Of a stretch of DNA of 64,000 nt, positions 1-11,800 are shown piece by piece (positions within the stretch are counted from its first letter, which is position 1; each line of letters starts with the position of its first letter). The notes beneath the pieces are model-generated. The model searched no databases. It saw nothing but the letters and a program-made list of their open reading frames with translations, and was not told the origin of the DNA. This DNA is from Bathymodiolus brooksi. Taxonomy: Eukaryota; Mollusca; Bivalvia; Mytilida; Modiolidae. Where the stretch lies: the NCBI GenBank assembly GCA_963680875.1, contig OY804579.1, forward strand, positions 27,823,804 to 27,887,803, in the 5' to 3' direction. The position numbers and the translations under genes were made by a program.

Positions 1-3000
1 CCAAACCTGGCAGGGATGGTCCCTGGGTGGGTCCCTTTCAAAATTGTGTCCGACAGCCCCGCCCTCCAATCAAGATGGCTGCTGTTACTAAAAATAGAAA
101 TTTCTTCAAATGGCCAAAATTGCTCTATTTTTAAGACTGAATGTGCCGAAATTTGAACTGTATAAGCATAATGATGAGCTTTTTAACATATATTACAGAA
201 TTTTTTATGAACTTTGAACTTTTGCCGATTTTGACAGATTATGCAAATTAGAAAAAAGGGGGGATGAAATTAAAAAAAAATCTTCTCCTCAGAAACTACT
301 GAGCCAATCTCAACCAAACTATGCTGAAATGATTCTTGGGTGGTCCTCTTCCAAACTTGTGTCCGACATTTCAGAACTCCAACCAAGATGGCCACCACAG
401 CCGAGCTTAATTTAACATAGGACCCTATGGGAAATTCCCTTAAAAATCTTCTTGTCTGAAACCATTTGCTCAATAAGAACAAAATTTTGATGAAATAGTC
501 ATTGGATGGTTCTATTCCAAAAATGTGTCCGGCGGTTCGGCCCTTCGACCAAGATGGCCCCCACAGCCCAACTTAGCTTTACATAGGAACCTATGGGAAA
601 TTCACATAAAAATCTTCTCCTCAGAAACCACTGGGCCAATTGCAACCAAACTTTTGTGGAATGATCCTTGGATGGCCCCCTTCCAAAATTGTGTCCGGTG
701 ATCCCGACTTCTAACCAAGATTGCCGTCAAGCTAAAAATAGAAAAAGGGGGGATGAAATAAAAAAAAAATCTTCTCCTCTGAAACTACTAAGCCAATCTC
801 AACCAAACTTTGCTGAAATGATCCTTGGGTGGTCCCCTTTCAAAATTGTGTCCGTCAGTGCCGTCCTGTATCCAAGATGGCCACCATGACTACAAATAGA
901 AATTTCTTCAAATGGCCAAAACTGCTCTATTTTAAGCCAGAAAGTACCCAAATTTGAACTGTATAAGCATAATGATGAGCTTTTTAACATATATTACGGG
1001 ATTTTTTATGAACTTTGAACTTTTGCCTATTTTGACCGATTATGCAAATGAGAAAAAAGGGGGATGAAATTAAAAAAAAATCTTCTCCTCTGAAACTACT
1101 GAGCCAATCTCAACCAAACTTTGCTGAAATGATCCTTGGGTGGTCCTCTTTCAAAATTGAGTCCGTCAGTGCCGTCCTGTATCCAAGATGGCCACCATGA
1201 CTAAAAATAGAAATTTCTTCAAATGGCCAAAACTGCTCTATTTTAAGCCAGAAAGTGCCCAAATTTGAACTGTATAAGCATAATGATGAGATTTTTAACA
1301 TATATTACGGGATTTTTTATGAACTTTGAACTTTTGCCTATTTTGACCGATTATGCAAATTAAAAAAAAGGGGGGATGAAATTAAAAAAAAATCTTCTCC
1401 TCTGAAACTACTGAGCCAATTGCAACCAAACTTTTGTGGAATGATCCTTGGATGGCCCCCTTCCAAAATTGTTTATGGTGATCCCGACTTCCAACCAAGA
1501 TGGCCGCCAAGCTAAAAATAGAAAAAAGGGGGGATGAAATAAAAAAAAATCTTCTCCTCTGAAACTACTGAGCCAATCTCAACCAAACTTTGCTGAAATG
1601 ATTCTTGGGTGGTCCCCTTTCAAAATTGTGTCCGTCAGTGCCGTCCTGTATCCAAGATGGCCGCCATTACTAAAAATAGAAATTTCTTCAAATGGCCAAA
1701 ACTGCTCTATTTTAAGCCAGAAAGTACCCAAATTTGAACTGTATAAGCATAATGATGAGCTTTTTAACATATATTACGGGATTTTTTATGAACTTTGAAC
1801 TTTTGCCTATTTTGACCGATTATGCAAATGAGAAAAAAGGGGGGATGAAATTAAAAAAAAAATCTTCTCTGAAATTACTGAGCCAATCTCAACCAAACTT
1901 TGCTGAAATGATCCTTGGGTGGTCCTCTTTCAAAATTGTGTCCGTCAGTGCCTTCCTGTATCCAAGATGGCCACCATGACTACAAATAGAAATTTCTTCA
2001 AATGGCCAAAACTGCTCTATTTTAAGCCAGAAAGTGCCCAAATTTGAACTGTATAAGCATAATGATGAGCTTTTTAACATATATTACGGGATTTTTTATG
2101 AACTTTGAACTTTTGCCTATTTTGACCGATTATGCAAATTAGAAAAAAGGGGGGGATGAAATTAAAAAAAAATCTTCTCCTCTGATACTACTGAGCCAAT
2201 CTCAACCAAACTTTGCTGAAAGGATTCTTGGGTGGTCCTCTTCGAAAATTGTGTACGGAATTTCAGAACACCGACCAAGATGGCCACCACAGCCGAACTT
2301 AATTTAACATAGGACCCTATGGGAAATTCCCATAAAAATCTTCTTGTCTGAAACCATTTGCTCAATAAGAACAAAATTTTGATGAAATAGTCATTGGATG
2401 GTTCTCTTCTAAAAATGTGTCTGGCGGTTCGGCCCTTCGATCAATTTTTTTTTATAATTTTAATACTTTTTGTGTTATATTTCAAAAACTATAAGAGATA
2501 GATGTTAAGTTTAAATTGCAAAAATGTGCACCATGTCGAGATCTACCTAGCCTGCAATTGTTAAGTAAATCTGATTACCCATCTTGGAGTTCTTGGCCTT
2601 TTTTCATCAAATTAAAATAAAAAAATAATACTTTTTGTCTTATATTTCAAAAACTATAAGAGATAAAGGTTAAGTTTAAATTGCAAAAATTTGCAGCATG
2701 TCAAGATCTTCCTACCCTGTAATTTTGAAGTAAATCCCATTACCCATTTTGGAGTTATTGCCCTTTTTTCATCAAAATGTTCTCAATTTTAATACTATCA
2801 TCTTATATCTCATAAACTATTAGAGATAGAAGGAAAGTTTAAACTGCAAAAATGTTCAGCATGTCAAGATCTACAAAAAATTTTCCACACTTAAAAATGT
2901 GCGACAACTGTGTGAAGAGTTATTCCTCTTGAAATGCATTTTTTTGTTGACTCACTGCTTTTGGTTACTCAAATAATCAAAGGGAAGCAACTCTATTACA

Positions 3001-3236
3001 AAATGTGAAGTAGGAAAAGCTAAATTTTGAGAATCATTGACATATATGGTTTTTTTTTTACAGCAAATTTGATACCTTACATTAAAGGGGGAACCCCTGC
3101 CCAAATTTTTTTGTAGAAGGGGTCTGCAATGACAAAGGCTACATTTGTTAATTTTTTTTACCGAAGTTATCAAGTTTTATTGACATGTTGTTATTATACC
3201 CAGGTGAGCTATGCAGGCTCCTGGGAGCCTCTAGTT
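1..3236 (+). mobile_element. Family A hairpin-ended repeat, 3' part (5' part outside window)
   Basis: The stretch holds tandem, imperfect units of about 310 bp; the shared block recurs near 805, 1116, 1585, 1895 and 2207. Each unit carries text such as CTTCTCCTCTGAAACTACTG and CAAGATGGCC. After the tandem part come three related 'aaaactataagagata' segments, and the element ends near 3236 with a small hairpin (AGGCTCctggGAGCCT) followed by CTAG. The same end closes the complete copy at 9739-12370. No transposase is seen, so it looks non-autonomous. Helentron-associated origin is an inference from the hairpin termini and T|T insertion. Confidence 0.8.
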
Positions 3237-3725
3237 TACTACTTTTGATTATATTGTGGCAGTGATTCAGGCACTTCAATTTGTTGACTACAAAGATGTA
3301 TTAAGATTTTATTTCTCAATGCAATTTAACTTGAAAAACAGAACAGTTAACAAACTATAAATGTAGGTTAATTCAGTATGGTGATGAAAATGATTCTGAA
3401 GTTTTAGTTCAAAATTTCATTGAAAACTGAGCACTCTTTCATTTTATAATGTTTCACCGATATTTTCTATTTTGTTACATATAGCAAATCTTTTTAGCAA
3501 CATTAAAAAGGATTTCAGTACTAAGGTTGATTCACAGAATTTATTTCAATCTCAAAATTCTCAACTTCACAGTTTTTTCACAGTTTTAAAGAATTTAGAT
3601 AATCATTCAAGGTCAAGTGTCAATTGTACATGTGCTTTAATATTATGAAAATCTTTGAAGATGGTGATATGTTCTATCAAAAACTTTTGAAATTTATGTA
3701 AAAAACGTTTTTCTAATTACCTGCA

Positions 3726-3803
3726 TCACTGTCTATTCTTTGCTTTTTGAAAAAAGCTGTCCAGTGAACCTTGTTTACATCTTTTTTTGCTCGGCGCCGC
3801 CAT
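3726..3803 (-). CDS. Short ORF with PIP-box-like N-terminal motif (possible exon or relic)
   Basis: A 25-codon minus-strand ORF begins at an ATG in a locally CpG-rich stretch. It reads MAAPSKKRCKQ... with QGSLDSFF, which fits the PCNA-interacting pattern Q-x-x-(L/I/M)-x-x-F-F after a basic run. It stops at 3726-3728, just before a possible donor (CAG|GTAATT). Such K-rich, QxxLxxFF N-termini are common in animal TTF/ZMYM-type and hAT-derived proteins. It may be the first exon of a divergent gene, a relic, or chance. No continuation was found. Confidence 0.25.
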   Translation of the reverse strand: MAAPSKKRCKQGSLDSFFQKAKNRQ

Positions 3804-4340
3804 AGCGTGTTTGATAAGGGTGCTCCTGTATAAGAGAAACGTTTGTAATTTTGTAAAGCGTCATTCGGAACTCATCGCAATATTCCTAAAAAAATTAGAA
3901 AAATACCGAGAATATGTAACCCGGATAATTCAGTCCCTCTCCGTCTACGATTTCATCTCTGATGAGCGGAAAATAACGACTGATATTATTCGGGTTAGAG
4001 GATATGTAGCGATGTTTATTTGTAAAGATCTGTAAGCGTAAACATACTGATCAGTAGATACACACACTGTACGTTGTATTGCTGATACTAGATAAATTTT
4101 TTCTTATTATTTTGTTTAAAGAGAAAACGTAACCGGCGGTGACAGCTAAAGTTACCGACTTCTAATGACATCCCTGATCCAATTAAGAACATTGAGAATT
4201 TCCAGGTGGAAATGGATTAAATGAATTTTCAGACACTTCTGGCTAAGTATAAGTAGGCAACTTCAAGAGATTTTGTTGTTTTCCAACTTGTATCGTCGTA
4301 ATCACTGACACCACATCTTTTGTATTTGTATTCAAATAAT

Positions 4341-4650
4341 TATGTCTTCCCTTCAAACGAAGGGAGACATATTGTTTTAGTCTGATTTTTTCTTCCGCTT
4401 CCGCTTCTTCTGCTTCTTCTCAGCGAAGCTTGTCCGGACCATAACTTTTTTGTCTTTCGAGATAGGTCAATGATATTTGGTATGTGGGTGCATGACCATA
4501 AGGCGGTGTGTCGCGTACCATAATGACCTTTGTGGGACCTTGACCTTTGACCTCAAGGTCAAATAATTGTTTTTTAAATAGTGTCATTCAACTCATAATG
4601 TGTAACTTATTGTTGTACAGATGGCCGCATTAAGGGGAGACATAAGTTTT
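4341..4650 (+). repeat. Family C interspersed repeat with 5' hairpin
   Basis: The repeat opens with an imperfect palindrome: TATGTCTtCCCTT, a short loop, then AAGGGAGACATA. A pyrimidine-rich CTTCCGCTTC tract and a 'gaccttgacctttgacctc' segment follow, and it closes near GGGGAGACATAA. I recognise this style of sequence from bivalve genomes but cannot name a published family. It has no coding potential. Confidence 0.55.
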
Positions 4651-7285
4651 AAGTATCTTAAAACAATTCTTCCTAGTTTTACTTGAATTGCATCGATGTT
4701 ATAAATATTCCATACAAAGACCTGTGGCCACTACATTAATTAATTACATGGCAGGTGATGCATGCATAGCAAGAGATGCTTACTCTGTCGATGCACCTGG
4801 TCTAGCTCCATGGGAGTTTCATGTGATCCTGATTCTTGTATTGAATTTGTTTTTCCTTATTGATTTATTAGCTTTGAACATCTGTATGCTACTGTTAAAC
4901 CTTATGTTGATGTTATCTTTGTCTGCATTTTTCATTTAAAGAATAAACAACTAAATAAATCTCAACAGTTTTATTTTTAACAACTTAGAGCTCGAGGTAG
5001 AACTTGTAAATGGTATCTTGTGCACCCATCTTGAACCAAATCTGGTGACTCCAAAATGTCAGTGAAATCGGTAAAAAATGCAGAAAAGGTCTCTGGCACA
5101 AGATTCCACTTCTGGCCTCCTCCCTCATAGTACTGTATCCAAAATATGTCTTTGTTGATTTTGGTGATCTGTTAAGATAAATTAAAGTATAGGTAGTTAA
5201 TAGCAATCAAGAGATATCAATATTTTGTTCAGAAATGATGTGCTAATCTTTACAGACAGAAAGATGGATGGAAACCTTTTTCCCTCTGAGAGTTGTCATA
5301 ATTACGTTGTTCATGCTTTGGTTTATAGTGTTATACTAAATATTTTAGTTTCATTTTTAAAGTTTTTTTTACATAAGTGTTGCTTTAGGCTGCAAAAACA
5401 GATAACAATGCATATCCTGCCAAGTCCATGTTTTGCTATATGAAACCCCAAAAATGGAGTTCATAAAAAATCAAGTGTCTTACACAGGTACACTAAATAA
5501 TGAACATTTCTGTCAAGTTTCATTGAGCTAACACTTAAATTAAGAGATACCATGTTCATAAACTCTACTCTAGAATGAGAAAGACATGAATTAATCCAAA
5601 TTTCAAGTATAATGTTTAGCCAGTTTGCATGAAATTATGTTATAACTATTAGTTGGAAGTATTGTTAACTTGCAATTGGTCTGAGTGTTAAACTGTTCTA
5701 ATATAAACATTTTATTTTCAAAATATTGTGAATTCTCAAGACTGAAGTCAAAATTCAAAATTTCCATTTTGTGTCAATGCTACATACAGAGCTAGATTTC
5801 ACTGTATTGGTGATATAAAAATTAAAATGTCTGTGTCTTAAAATATGCATTCTTATTTATTAATAGCAAAAATAATTCTCATTCTTAAGGGTTTCAGTCA
5901 TCTCGTAAAATGGTGTTGAAATTTTGCATGTAACAAAAAAAAACTGGACACAAAAAGTTCTCGTCAAGTTACATGATCGAGGAAAAAATAAGCACAAATA
6001 ATTAAATCTCATTTATATCTTTTTTATTAAACATCAAATTTAAATTTCAACAACACATACAAAGATTATGGATTGAATAATTGCATGCACAGTCATTATG
6101 TTTGTAGCATGTAACCTGGACACACAGGTAAAAAGAGATGTTGTGTGCACTTAGCGACAAGAATTACCAGTAAATATTGTTAGTCTTAAAATCAGGAAAG
6201 TTCAACAAATTCTCCTTAAAGAAAAGCATGTACAGTATTGATATTTGATTTAATTTTATGCACTGCCAGATTTTTGCAAAAAGTGTAATAAAGTAATATT
6301 GTTTCTATTTTCGTGTCAATGTTACGTCTCATATTTTCAAATTAAGTGGTCAGCTATCTTTGAAATGCTGAGAAAGAATACAAGTACTAGTGAATTAAAT
6401 TGGCAATGAATCTGTGGTATTTCACGTGAAAAATTAAATTGATAAGGCAAACAATACAGAAAATAGCCAATGCACGTATTATAGACACCTTTCTTTGGTA
6501 AATATTTTCAGGTCAAGGATACGTACAGAAATCTCTCCCGCCATAAAAACCCTATCGTAAGGGTCAAACCTGTTTAAATACGAGATCTACTGATTTTGTT
6601 TGGAAAAAATGCAAAGCAAATCACACAACATTATCAAAGATCCTATTTTACTCAGAAAGTGTGCGTAGCACTTCGTTGTGTGGTCAAATTTACCAGATCC
6701 CGCTCTCTCATCGTCTTCTTGATCACTAGTAGGTGTCATTTTGGAAAGACGACAAAGTCACTTGTCAACGTAATTAGGAGCGGGTCAAAATGTCGTAAAA
6801 AACATTATCGTAACGCTAACTGTTAAAAAAATACAACTGTTTTAAAAAGAGGAGTATTTTGGAGAAGTTTTGACACGAAAATCAATTATATTTTCTTACC
6901 CGATATATTTTTCAAACTCCAGTTGATTGATGAGAATTACGACAACCAAATCGTACCTAGTGTTGACACCTTTGTAAACATACAATGCTGGACCGATGAC
7001 GCGTTTCCAAAACTAATTAGCTGAGGAAAATGTGCACGTAACGGTTGTTGACGGGAAAAATTACGTACATTGGTCCATTTTCAATCGTATTTTTTTTACA
7101 GCAATAAGGGCAGTTTCAAAATAAATGGCTCCTACTGCTATAGCTGTCTAATTTACTCATTTTTATGATTTTATTGGATCTAAATAGTTCAAAAGATCTG
7201 TAATGATTTCATGTTTGTTACTGCAAAAAATCTTTAAGATATCTAGAATAATATAAAGAATATGTCCAAAAAACATGTCAAAATT

Positions 7286-7825
7286 GTCAGGAGTGCAACA
7301 CTTTTTTGTGACACTTTAAAAAATCCTTAATTTTCAACAACCTACCACAGTGCTAAATCAAACAATATGTTATCAAAATCTATTTCATCACAAACTTTGA
7401 TATGTTGACATACTATAAGATAGCAATAGATCATGCTTCACATTTATTATTGCATAAAAATATGGCTTTGTTAAAAAGATGTACCTAGTCAGGAGTGCAA
7501 CAAACATTTATGCAAATTTTCCTAAGTTACATTGTAGAAATGTTGTCTTTTAGTTTTCAAAGATAAATAAATCTTAATACATCATTGCTGTGAGAGATTT
7601 TTCAAATGTAATTAAAAATATTGCTGCTAATATTGGGTATTAAAGAAGTGGTATGGCAAAAAATTGTTACAAATTTCCAAATACTGTCATTTCTGTACAA
7701 ATATTTCATTGAAACAGGTAAAAATTATTGTATGAGTTAACAGTAACATCACTGTTCAATGTTGGCATTTTAAAATGTGATATTTTCTTCTTTTTTCTTT
7801 ATTATAAAATGTCAGGAGTGCAACA
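7286..7825 (+). repeat. Three dispersed copies of a 15-bp motif
   Basis: GTCAGGAGTGCAACA occurs at about 7286, 7488 and 7811 within AT-rich sequence, with spacings near 202 and 323 bp. The sequence between copies is not obviously repeated. It may be the remains of an old tandem element. Confidence 0.5.
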
Positions 7826-8771
7826 AAAATAGACAAAATGTTTTTTCTACAACCTATTATTTTGCGATCGTTCAAAGAATCAATATGTTTTTTTTATACA
7901 AATGGCTACTTATCTTTAAAGTTTGAAAATTTTGCTGTTTTAAGTAAAAATATTTGTTATTATTTTGATAATAAAAACTTTATCAGGTAGATTGGACAAA
8001 AATATTGAGAATTTTACATAAAAAATATCTTTTAAGAAAAACTACAACTACCAATAACCCAATATTTTGCACAAAAAGTCATTTATATCAGTTGCATTGT
8101 TTGAGAAACCATTATACAAAATAATTGAGACTAAAGATTGTTTAACTGATATAGAATAAGTATGTGTTTTACATGTTTTTCATGCCAATTTGTGTTCAAT
8201 AAAAGGTTCTTAAAAATTTATTGCTTATCTGTTCATAGTTTCTTTCTTGTTTCATTTACTTCAATGTATACAACATTGAAAATTATCAGCAGAAAGTTTT
8301 TAGGAGTGAGTTTAATTTGGACATTTTTTTCACATGTTGGAGCCATTTTTTTTTAAACAGCCCATAATCAGATTCTGTACAAAACAGGCTTTTTAATCGA
8401 TAGACTGATCATTCTGCAGTTGATTAACAACTATTACAGCAGCACAATTCTTCAGCTTGGAGTTTTACCACTGCAGAAATGTCACACTTTTTGCCTATAA
8501 TTTTCCACTGGCGGCACACAACTTGTTATTTTTTTCAATTAGATCCATTTTTTTTTGCATATGGCGATAAAGATAAACCCATTTCAATATTTAAACAATG
8601 TTTATTCTCCATACTTGCATGATTTTGTTTGTTTTTTTATTGGATAAATAACATTGACACTAAAATTTCATTAGCGAATTCTTGCCCATATCTCATCTTT
8701 ATTAGAGTTGCAAAATACTTTTCAATCAGAAAAACAACACTATTGTCAATATTTATTTGTTTATGATTCAG

Positions 8772-8853
8772 ACTGAAGGTACACTGAAACCATCCAGAAA
8801 TTTCAATGCTGAAAGTGATGCAAATATTCTTAGAAAAGCAATGAAAGGATTTG
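8772..8853 (+). CDS. Annexin exon 1 found: start of repeat 1
   Basis: This 82-nt exon lies between an acceptor (GATTCAG) and a donor (TTG|GTGAG). It begins in phase 0 and leaves one base for a split Gly codon. The peptide reads [20 protein letters not shown] followed by RKAMKGF. It covers the N-terminal linker (the 'G-T-x-K-P' and 'F-N-A' motif of many annexins), helix A of repeat 1 and the first half of the MKGFGT calcium loop. No start codon is inside it, so an upstream exon must supply the Met. Confidence 0.93.
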
Positions 8854-11800
8854 GTGAGTATACTTGCAGTGAAATTGATTATACTTTTAGTATACTCATT
8901 CATGTTGTAAATGAATATTCCATAACTGAATAATATATGAATTAATGGGTATGGTTTTCATACTTCGATTATATGAATGGGTATGGATTTCATACTGAGG
9001 GAACATATGAATGGGGGGTTTTAAACTCAAGCTGTACCACTGTACCCAATGTTGATTACATAAATGTTGATATTTTTGGGTTTAGTAGATATGTGCCTAT
9101 CTTGTCAGGGCTCTACAATTCATACCAGCTCCCACTAGCCCCTGGCTAGCTAGTAAGGAAACATTTTTTACTCGCCAACAAAAGTATATTACTTGCCAGA
9201 TTAATAAAGATACCAATTCGTACTATACAACTCCAATATGTATTTATTTGTACATAATTAATAATCCCGTGAATGAGACAGAAGATGCTCAGTTGAGAAA
9301 TGGGCTTACCATATTTAAAAAAACATTTTTTATGTTTCAGACTTTTATTATGATAAACAAAACTTTCACATTTAAACTTGTTCTTTCCGGTAACAAATTT
9401 GGTTTTGCTAGCAATATCTGGGCCTGTCTTTCTGCGAATATCACAATACATAATGTTGTTACTGGAATCATAAGTGAGCCACAAAAACTCCCAACTTCCA
9501 GACATCGTGGAATTTACGCTTTTCAGCTTAAGAACCCGAACCTTCATCACTATTTTGGTTTATGCTTCCGTCGATGTTGCACCAGACAGGCGAGCTTCAT
9601 GATCAGTTGATTTAACCGGTTTATTTTTAGCGAAAAATTTTGTATGTAGGTTTTGTTTTTTGCTCATCGTGGTCACTTGCAAGCGTTAAAAGTACATGAT
9701 TTAAAACTTTTATATCTGAGCAGTGTGGGAAACCATTTTTAGCTCACCTGACCCAAAGGGTCATGTGAGCTATTCTCATCACTTGGCGTCCGTCGTCGTC
9801 GTCCGTCGTCCGTCGTCCGTCCGTCGTCCGTCGTACGTCGTAAACTTTTTCAAAAATCTTCTCCTCTGAAAGTACTAGACCAATGGAAACCAAACTTGGT
9901 CTGAATCATTACTAGGGTATCTAGTTTCAAAATTGTGTCCGGTGATGCCGTGCACCAACCAACATGGCCGCTGTTACTAAAAATAGAACATATGGTAAAA
10001 TTGCAGGTTTTTGGTAATATCTCAAAAACCGTTAGTAATATCAAAAATCTGACATGGGGTAAAAATGATCAGCACATCAAGATCTACCTACCCTGCAATT
10101 TTGAAGTAAATCTGATTACCCATCTTGGAGTTATTGCCCTTTTTTCATCAAATTTGTAAAATTTTAATGCTTTTCGTCTTATATTTCAAAAACTATAAGA
10201 GATAAAGGTTAACTTTAAATTGCAAAAATGTGCGGCATATTAAGATCTACCTACCCTGCAATTTTGAAGTAAATCCCATTACTCATTTTGGAGTTATTTC
10301 CCTTTTTTCATCAAATTTTCAAAATTTTAATACTTTTCGTCCTTTATTTCAAAAACTATAACAGACAGATGGTAAGTTGAAACTGCAAACATGCTCAGCA
10401 TGTCAAGATCTACCTACCCTGCAATTTTGAAGTAAATTTGATTACCCATCTTGGAGTTATTGCCCCTTTTTCATCAATTTTTTTTTTTCCTTTTAATACT
10501 TTTCGTCTTATATTTCAAAAACTATTTAGAGATAGATGTTAAGTTTATTGCAAAAATGTGCAGCATATCAAGATCTACCTACCCTGCAATTTTGAAGTAA
10601 ATCCCATTACCCATTTTGACCGATTATGCAAATTAGAAAAAAGGGGGGATGAAATTAAAAAAAAATCTTCTCCTCTGAAACTACTGAACCAATCTCAACC
10701 AAACTTTGCTGAAATGATCCTTAGGTGGTCCCCTTTCAAAATTGTGTCCATTAGCCCCGTCCTGTATCCAAGATGGCCGCCATTACTAAAAATAGAAATT
10801 TCTTCAAATGGTCAAAACTGCTCTATTTTAAGCCAGAAAGTGCCCAAATTTGAACTGTATAAGCATAATGATGAACTTTTTAACATATATTACGGGATTT
10901 TTTTATGAACTTTGAACTTTTACCGATTTTGACCGATTATGAAATTTAAAAAAAGGGGGGATGAAATTAAAAAAAAAATCTTCTCCTCTGAAACTACTGA
11001 GCAATCTCAACCAAACTTTGCTGAGATGATCCTTAGGTGGTCCCCTTTCAAAATTGTGTCCGTCAGCGCCGTCCTGTATCCAAGATGGCCACCATTACTA
11101 AAAATAGAAATTTCTTCAAATGGCCAAAACTGTTCTATTTTAAGCCAGAAAGTGCCCAAATTTGAACTGTATAAGCATAATGATGAGCTTTTTAACATAT
11201 ATTACGGATTTTTTATGAACTTTGAACTTTTACCGATTTTGACCGATTATGAAATTTAAAAAAAGGGGGGATGAAATTAAAAAAAAATCTTCTCCTCTGA
11301 AACTACTGAGCCAATTTCAACCAAACTTTGCTGAGATGATCCTTAGGTGGTCCCCTTTTAAAATTGTGTCCGTCAGCGCCGTCCTATATCCAAGATGGCC
11401 ACCATTATTAAAAATAGAAATTTCTTCAAATGGCCAAAACTGCTCTATTTTAAGCCAGAAAGTGCTCAAATTTGAACTGTATAAGCATAATGATGATCTT
11501 TTTAACATATATTACGGATTTTTTATGAACTTTGAACTTTTACTGATTTTGACCGATTATGCAAATTAGAAAAAGGGGGGATGGAATTAAAAAAAAATCT
11601 TCTCCTCTGAAACTACTGAGTCAATCTCAACCAAACTTTGCTGAAATGATCCTTAGGTGGTCCCCTTTCAAAATTGTGTCCGTCAGCGCCGTCCTGTATC
11701 CAAGATGGCCACCATTACTAAAAATAGAAATTTCTTCAAATGGCCAAACCTGCTCTATTTTAAGCCAGAAAGTGCCCAAATTTGAACTGTATAAGCATAA

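Larger units (their letters stand above)
3237..8771. other. Sequence upstream of first recognised annexin exon
   Basis: AT-rich sequence with no convincing long gene. It holds the minus-strand mini-ORF at 3726-3803, a family C repeat at 4341-4650 and a thrice-repeated motif at 7286-7825. The missing first exon of the annexin probably lies here. One weak candidate is 7125-7145: a poly-pyrimidine tract and AG at 7101, an ATG at 7125, then seven codons in the phase exon 8772 needs, but the donor (GTCTAA) is poor. I do not call it. Confidence 0.5.

Noticed and set aside
799..2080. Many near-identical 63-codon minus-strand ORFs (also at 11007-11818 and 62645-62836)
   Set aside because: They come from the ~310-bp tandem units of family A. 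The opposite strand is equally open and changes are not concentrated at third positions, so repetition explains them.
3787..4035. 82-codon + strand ORF
   Set aside because: It begins with TTG and matches no family I recognise. The opposite strand has a better start context.
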